DNA of 64,000 nucleotides from Flaccisagitta enflata (Eukaryota > Chaetognatha > Sagittoidea > Aphragmophora): the NCBI GenBank assembly GCA_965153355.1, contig OZ231127.1, positions 37,634,001 through 37,698,000 of the forward strand, read 5' to 3'. Position numbers and translations under genes: made by a program. Under the pieces are notes generated by a model, which worked only from the letters and a program-made list of their open reading frames with translations, was not told where the DNA came from and searched no databases. The number at the start of each line of letters is the position of its first letter. Positions within the stretch are counted from its first letter, which is position 1. Shown here piece after piece: positions 58,214 to 64,000 of the stretch.

Positions 58214-58291
58214 GACAGAGAGAGACAGAGAGAGAGAGAGAGAGACAGAGAGAGAGAGACAGACAGACAGAGACAGACAGAGACAGAGACA
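58019..58291. repeat. (CT)n joined to (AG)n, self-complementary
   Basis: About 125 bp of CT meets about 110 bp of AG (with CAGA interruptions) across a short centre near 58145-58160. Confidence 0.93.
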
Positions 58292-58804
58292 GAGAGACTC
58301 ATCAACGATAAATATTTAAGTCCTAGACCTATCGGCCATTTCCGCCAAAGACACGCGTCTTCAGTTAATCTTTCATATTATTGGGGAAAGTTAATCATGG
58401 AAGTCTCTTATCTTCGATTTTCTTTTCCAGGGTCAGCTTCGGTCGAGCGTAATTAGAAAATACCTAGCATCTGACCAAATGACAAATGCCATGCTATCAT
58501 TTGAATGAAATCATGACATGATAAAAAAGACCTAGTGGGGTTGTTTCCGATTGAAAAACCGATCAAGTTCTATTTGTACAATATGTCGTGATTACTATAT
58601 TCCTCTTCCTTCAAGAACCCTAGTTTCTTAGACTGAGCTGAAGCAAACAAAAATAAACATTTGATACGTATGTCCGGTTCATGATGGACACGCTAATCGA
58701 TCATGATACTAACCCAATTTTTATGCATAGGAAACGGATCATACTGAAATTCTCCGACGCGTGCGGTTAATTACGAGCTTTTATCACTTTCTTTCTCTCC
58801 GTCT

Positions 58805-58807
58805 GGC

Positions 58808-58872
<65 letters not shown>

Positions 58873-58993
58873 GTCCGTTTGTCTGTCTAACAATCTCTAT
58901 TTGTCTGTCTGTCTCTGTCTATTTGTAAGCGTGTCTGTATGTCTGTCTGTCTCTGTAAAGGTATATTTCTCAAGGTGTCTGTCTAGCTGACCT

Positions 58994-59090
<97 letters not shown>

Positions 59091-59103
59091 TTTGTTTGAA
59101 ATT

Positions 59104-59187
<84 letters not shown>

Positions 59188-59208
59188 ACTTTCTTTCTTT
59201 CTTTCTTT
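58805..59208. repeat. (GTCT)n, (CT)n and (CTTT)n arrays
   Basis: GTCT at 58805-58870, CT at 59000-59088, CTTT at 59103-59208. Confidence 0.95.
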
Positions 59209-59449
59209 CTTCGGTGTTTTTCCAACGTCTTTGTCTCTGTCTCTCAATTCTACGCCGTCTCATTCTCCTCTAATGTAAGTGCTGATTAAGACTTCCGGAA
59301 AGTTGAAAGACTTGCGAATTATCTAATTCTATTTCAAAAAGTTCAAATAACCTCATTTCAATATTTCCCCTCAATCTCTGTCAAACCAGACTAAAAAAGG
59401 GGAGAGAAAAAAAGGGGTCTGAGTAAAAGTGTGTGTGAGAGAGAGAGAA

Positions 59450-59505
<56 letters not shown>

Positions 59506-60151
59506 TGTAAAAAAAACAACAACAACAAAAAAAAAAAAAAAAAAACCAGAAAAAAAAACAACAGAAACGAACAAACAAATAGTCGTCGTTTCTCTTTCGA
59601 GAATTGGTCTCCTCGCGTTTATAAGTTAGAGTTTTTTTTAGGGCCAATTCGGCCGTTTGTCTTTATTCTTGCTTGGTAGTAATCACCTTTTCTGTATATC
59701 TGTATAGAAAGAGCAAGAATTATAAGTTTGGAAAAAGAAGGAAAAAAATGAAAACTTAAAACTACACACTGAAAATAATAACATAAATAAAAAATGAAAA
59801 AAAAAATTACAACGGAAACAAACTTTTCCTTGGTGCTTCCATAGTCATTGTTGTCTCTGGTTTCGTGTCAAAATGACAGAACGGAACGACTGAAAACCGA
59901 AAAAAGAAAAATGAAAAGAAAAGATAAAGAAAGATGGCATAAGATTTTCCATAGAATCCAAATTGTCTAATTTGACACCTTTCATAACTAACTTCCGGAG
60001 AGCGAAGAAGAAGAGGATGAGTAGTTTTTCAAACATACAATGAAAAGTGGAGATGATACAATGATGGGGGGGGGGGGTAATGATATGGGGGATGGGGAAT
60101 GGGATGGGGCAAATAAAAAAGGGTGAGGTGAAACAAAGAGAAACGCGATTT

Positions 60152-60153
<2 letters not shown>

Positions 60154-60235
<82 letters not shown>
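60154..60235. repeat. (AG)n microsatellite
   Basis: About 80 bp of AG ending at the start of the E-family tail word GGTCAGTGATACCC. Confidence 0.95.
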
Positions 60236-60238
<3 letters not shown>

Positions 60239-60295
60239 GTCAGTGATACCCATTGCCCTGCTTTGAGTGATTTTGAATTCGAGTGAGGGAGAGCA

Positions 60296-60790
60296 GGGCA
60301 GTGGCCCCTAAGGGGACAAAGTCCTGTAGAACACAGGGGACTTTCGTTCGCCCTGCCTGAAGAAGTGGATGAGACGCTATAAAGGGCTGACTGAAGGCCT
60401 GAGAATGCCAATTAGAAGCTTGAGAGGGCTGACTTGAGGCTTGAGAGAGCTGGATTAAGGCTTGAAAGGACTGATTTGAAGCCTGAGAGCAATAAATTGA
60501 AGCTAAAATGGCTGAGTTGAGGCCTGAGAGGCCAGGTTTCAGGCCTGAGAATTTGGATGTAAGGCCAGAGAAGCCTAATTTGAGGCCTAAGAGGCTAAGT
60601 TTGACGCCTGAGAGGCTGGATTTGAAGCCTGAGAGGCTGGATTTGAGGCCTGAGAGGCCAGATTTGAGGCCCGAGGGGCCTAATGAGGGGGGGACAAATG
60701 GACGGATGAATGAATGAACGAACGAACGAATGGACAAACATAAGTCCCCCTGTATTCTACAGGACTTCGTCCCCTCCGGAGCCGCTGCCC
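60296..60790. mobile_element. E-family TIR element with minisatellite core
   Basis: Left arm GGGCAGTGGCCCCTAAGGGG + ACAAAGTCCTGTAGAACACA, right arm the inverse with several changes. The core (60400-60680) has 21-bp-type units of GGCCTGAGAGGCTGGATTTG + A. The tail GGTCAGTGATACCC..GCCCTGCTT lies to the left, so it is inverted relative to 31391-32036. Confidence 0.78.
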
Positions 60791-61888
60791 AGAAAGAGAG
60801 ACAGACTTAAAAAACCAGCTCATATCAAGCGATAAGTACGAAAATGGGAAGTTATTAAGTTCAAAAAGTGGAAGGAGAAGAATAAAAACAAGGTCGGATA
60901 ATCGGCTACCCAAGTCGCGTGTTGGTGAGAGGGACCACTGGGGCAGTGGTTAAAAAGGCTAAGCAAGCATTTGGGCAGGGGTAGTCCTGGACGGACCTCT
61001 TATAGCTTCGAAAATTCTTGACAAAAAAATCAAATGAGGAGGGGATAAATAAATGAGAAAAAAAAACATAGAACCGCGAAATAAAAAATATTGAGAAGGA
61101 TTAATTGAAAAGAAAGAGATAAATTGAGGCCGTTTGACACAAGTTGGATGCGTTGTCATGAGGGATGGTCGAAGTCTCGGAGAACTTGGTACCGCCGAGT
61201 AGATCACTGGCCAATAACCGACAAAAAGGAATGGCCCGTCTGCTAACTACAACCGACAAATAACAGCCGCCGACAGACACGACAACCGAGATTCGATTGA
61301 CGACATGTCCATACGCACCACAGGACATAGGGCAACAACATGCCGACAGTTTGTAATGGAAGTCGTTGACGGACAAATGTTATACAATGGCCAAGAACAG
61401 CGAACATCTGTCAAAGTATCGTAACTGTTTGCAAGCCTACGTCACCAACAGCTAAGAAAGCGGTGAGATTAAAGATCATGAATAAGTGCGAACCCTCACC
61501 ATGATTCCGTCCCCATCGAAAAACCATTCATACACTAATGCAAAATAAGTACATTTCCAAAACAAACGCTCGTTCTCATCATAATCGAACTTTCAATCTT
61601 GAGTGCAATCCACATCATAACCCAAACCCCATCACAACTCAAACCCCATCACAACCCAAACCCCACCATAACGCCAATTCCCATAATAGTCCCATTCAAC
61701 ATCGTGGGCTTTCGTGGCCCCATTCCCGATATCAACTCCATTTCAATCGATACCCCATCCCTCTGCACATTCCCCCTTTTCCACAACCTTCCCTTTTTGA
61801 TTTCTCTGTATTTTGGGATTTGTCTCGTTTCTTCGGACATCATCATGACGAGCGTCATGAGACAGCCAACGGGGCCCCTTGGGCGGAA

Positions 61889-61922
<34 letters not shown>

Positions 61923-62277
61923 AGTTTGAGCACAAGATAAATAAATAGATAAATAAACAAACAAATAAATAGACAAGTATATACTAGACAGTTTTTATCA
62001 TGATTTACTTCTAGTTTACCCTAATCATTAAAAAAGGGTGTAATTGATTTGTTTGTTTTTTTTTAAACCAAAACGAGTGAACATAATACTTATACATGGA
62101 TAGAAATGTGGGTAGAGGGATTATTCTCAACCGGTTAACCACTTTAGCTTCGTTTCTCATATTTCCACCAAAGTAACAAAGTATTATAATCTTTTCATTA
62201 CTATGTATGATAATGAATATCTTGTCAGTCTAGCACAATGTTTTGTGATCTAAGTATGAAAGAAAACAGTTAAGCAC

Positions 62278-62297
62278 AGAGAGAGAGAGAAACAGAG

Positions 62298-62389
<92 letters not shown>
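62278..62389. repeat. (AG)n microsatellite
   Basis: About 110 bp of AG with CAGA interruptions at the left. Confidence 0.95.
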
Positions 62390-62390
<1 letters not shown>

Positions 62391-63524
62391 CCCAACATGG
62401 CAATATTCAATCAGATTTTCGACCTCGGAGAGATTTTTGACCCTTGGGATCCGATACCAAAAAATCGCCCATGGCCTTTTTTATTATCTCTGTTTTCTTT
62501 TCTCTTTTTTTTTTTGTTAAGCTGTCTCTGTCTCTATCTCTATCTCTATCTCTATTTTACACTTTTTTAATACAAAAATCATTTAAGATTCTAGGTTCAA
62601 TTTCCTACATTGTCATTATGACATTGATGATGTCCCAACCAGAAACTCTTGGCCCTCATGTTACACCGAATCCCAGGGTTTGATTTGCGACTGAAGTTTT
62701 CTATTTTCCTATTTCATTTTCTATCTTTTTCCTGGCAGTCTGACTTAAATATTTCAGAAATTCTAATACTTGTTTTTTTTTTGTTAAAGAACATTGTTCT
62801 GTTTCAGGCTAACTTACCTTTCGGCCTGTATTGGGTCCCTTTCGAATTAATATTCACCAATCCCACATCTATCATGTTTCTACCGCTATTTTTTCTTCTT
62901 TTTGGGCCCCTTTTTTTTCCTCCTCATTTGTTCTCTCCTCCTTTCTGCGATTCTGGACATGATTTTCTCTCTGACCAAAGATCCAACAGAGTCGTTAAAA
63001 ACACATTTGAGATCATAGAAGATGTAAGCTGGTCAACGTTAGCCATACTTCCATCGGACACGTAGTTATTTCGGTCGGTAAAAGTCTTTGGAAAAGAATA
63101 TATTTTCTCTTTGTATTCAATAATGCAGCCAATACGTTTCAAAAACTCATGGACTCAATCAACCCCACAACAACAATATCTGGATGTTTGCTGATTTAAA
63201 TTTGCCAAACCGAAAACTAGAATAGATGCGCGTAGTCAGTAATCCCACAAAGCACTCTTTCATTTGGGTTTCATTTGGTTTTTAGTTTGGGTTATTGTTC
63301 CACTTGTCATACTTCTCAGTGCCTATGATTGGAATGTCCGGCGGTCGCAATGAGGTTGACCGATACTATCCTTTAAGGGTGATTTCACAGGAAATTTTGG
63401 TTTCACAGGAAACTATCTATTTCAGACTTAAGGCGTGCTTTTTATGTAGTAGCGGGTAGCGCCGCTACTCGGAATGACATGGGCGCCTCTCGGAAGATCG
63501 AAGAAGACGAATGCGAAGGAGAAG

Positions 63525-63660
63525 AGGAAGAAGAAGAAGAAGAAGAGGATGAAGAAGAAGAAGAAGAAGAAGAAGAAGAAGAAGAAGAAGAAGAAGAAGA
63601 AGAAGAAGAAGAAGAAGAAGAAGAAGAAGAAGAAGAAAAGAAAAGAAAGAGAGGACAAAG
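63525..63660. repeat. (GAA)n microsatellite
   Basis: About 120 bp of GAA passing into AAAGA units; gives poly-Glu and poly-Lys frames that are not genes. Confidence 0.95.
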
Positions 63661-64000
63661 ATAGAGAAAAGGGAACAATCGGGAACATGGTTCATAGCAT
63701 CTACTTCACATGCTCACCGTCTTCATTCCCTTCAGCTTCATGGACTACTGCAGCTCCTCCTAACTTTCATCTTTACCCAAATTCAATAGTTTCTGAGCGG
63801 GATAGATCCCCCGCCATCTAAAAATGCCCCCAGAAGGTAATCCAGAAGGTTTATCTTTTCTTTCTCATCGCCATCAATACCATCATACAGTAAACTTTGA
63901 CTTTAAAAATTTGACTAATATGGAGACTCAGAACAATCTTCATCAACTTACTCTAATGTGATGCAATCAAAACGATCTTAGAAATCAACGATTTTTATTC

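Larger units (their letters stand above)
57397..64000. other. Region upstream of the Ets exons, no exon recognised
   Basis: No Pointed-domain or first exon was identified. It holds many CT/AG tracts (58019-58291, 59000-59088, 59437-59502, 60154-60235, 61898-61920, 62278-62389), GTCT and CTTT arrays, an E-type element and a GAA array; the rest is unique AT-rich DNA. Confidence 0.5.

Noticed and set aside
62649-63065. 138-codon + strand frame with hydrophobic stretches
   Set aside because: T-rich low-complexity DNA, no recognised domain, no good splice or start context.

Overview
The window looks like nuclear DNA of an invertebrate animal. Genes are split into many small GT-AG exons, introns are long and packed with di-, tri- and tetranucleotide repeats and short inverted-repeat elements, and the encoded proteins are animal families: a group I metabotropic glutamate receptor, an Ets1/2-type transcription factor and a DUF229 alkaline-phosphatase-superfamily protein. 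I cannot assign a phylum from the sequence alone.

Layout. (1) About 3.0-21.1 kb, + strand: fourteen phase-consistent exons of a group I mGluR (GRM1/5-like), from the second transmembrane helix to a very long C-terminal tail that carries a PPxxF Homer-type ligand; the ligand-binding domain lies left of the window. (2) 25.6-32.9 kb, - strand: ten phase-consistent exons of a DUF229-family protein, convergent with the receptor gene; its N-terminus is not found. (3) 41.8-45.6 kb, - strand: one uninterrupted 1262-codon ORF for a type I membrane protein with a novel-looking arrangement: signal peptide, Cys-rich/Ig-like ectodomain, one transmembrane helix, a COR-like region (as in Roco proteins, but without a Roc GTPase) and a trypsin-like peptidase domain with a full His/Asp/Ser set. 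(4) 49.9-57.4 kb, - strand: ten phase-consistent exons of an Ets1/2-like factor, with the ETS domain split over the last three exons; the Pointed domain is not in the window.

Mobile and repeated DNA. A Tc1/mariner-type element (about 1.4 kb, DD41D spacing, one internal stop) sits at a TA inside a larger palindromic element. Several dispersed short families recur: a hairpin-ended superfamily (subfamilies A-D here) whose stems differ by compensating base changes and whose internal GTCC/GGTC tract seeds long microsatellites; a TIR family (E) with a 21-bp-type minisatellite core; and several other TIR elements, some nested.

Most unusual signals: the receptor-COR-protease ORF; two unrelated genes (mGluR and DUF229) in which the 3' end of an exon together with its 5' splice site has been amplified into an intronic minisatellite, in the mGluR case making in-frame 27-nt potential mini-exons; and the covarying hairpin repeat superfamily. 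The genes share no obvious pathway; they are neighbours rather than a functional cluster.
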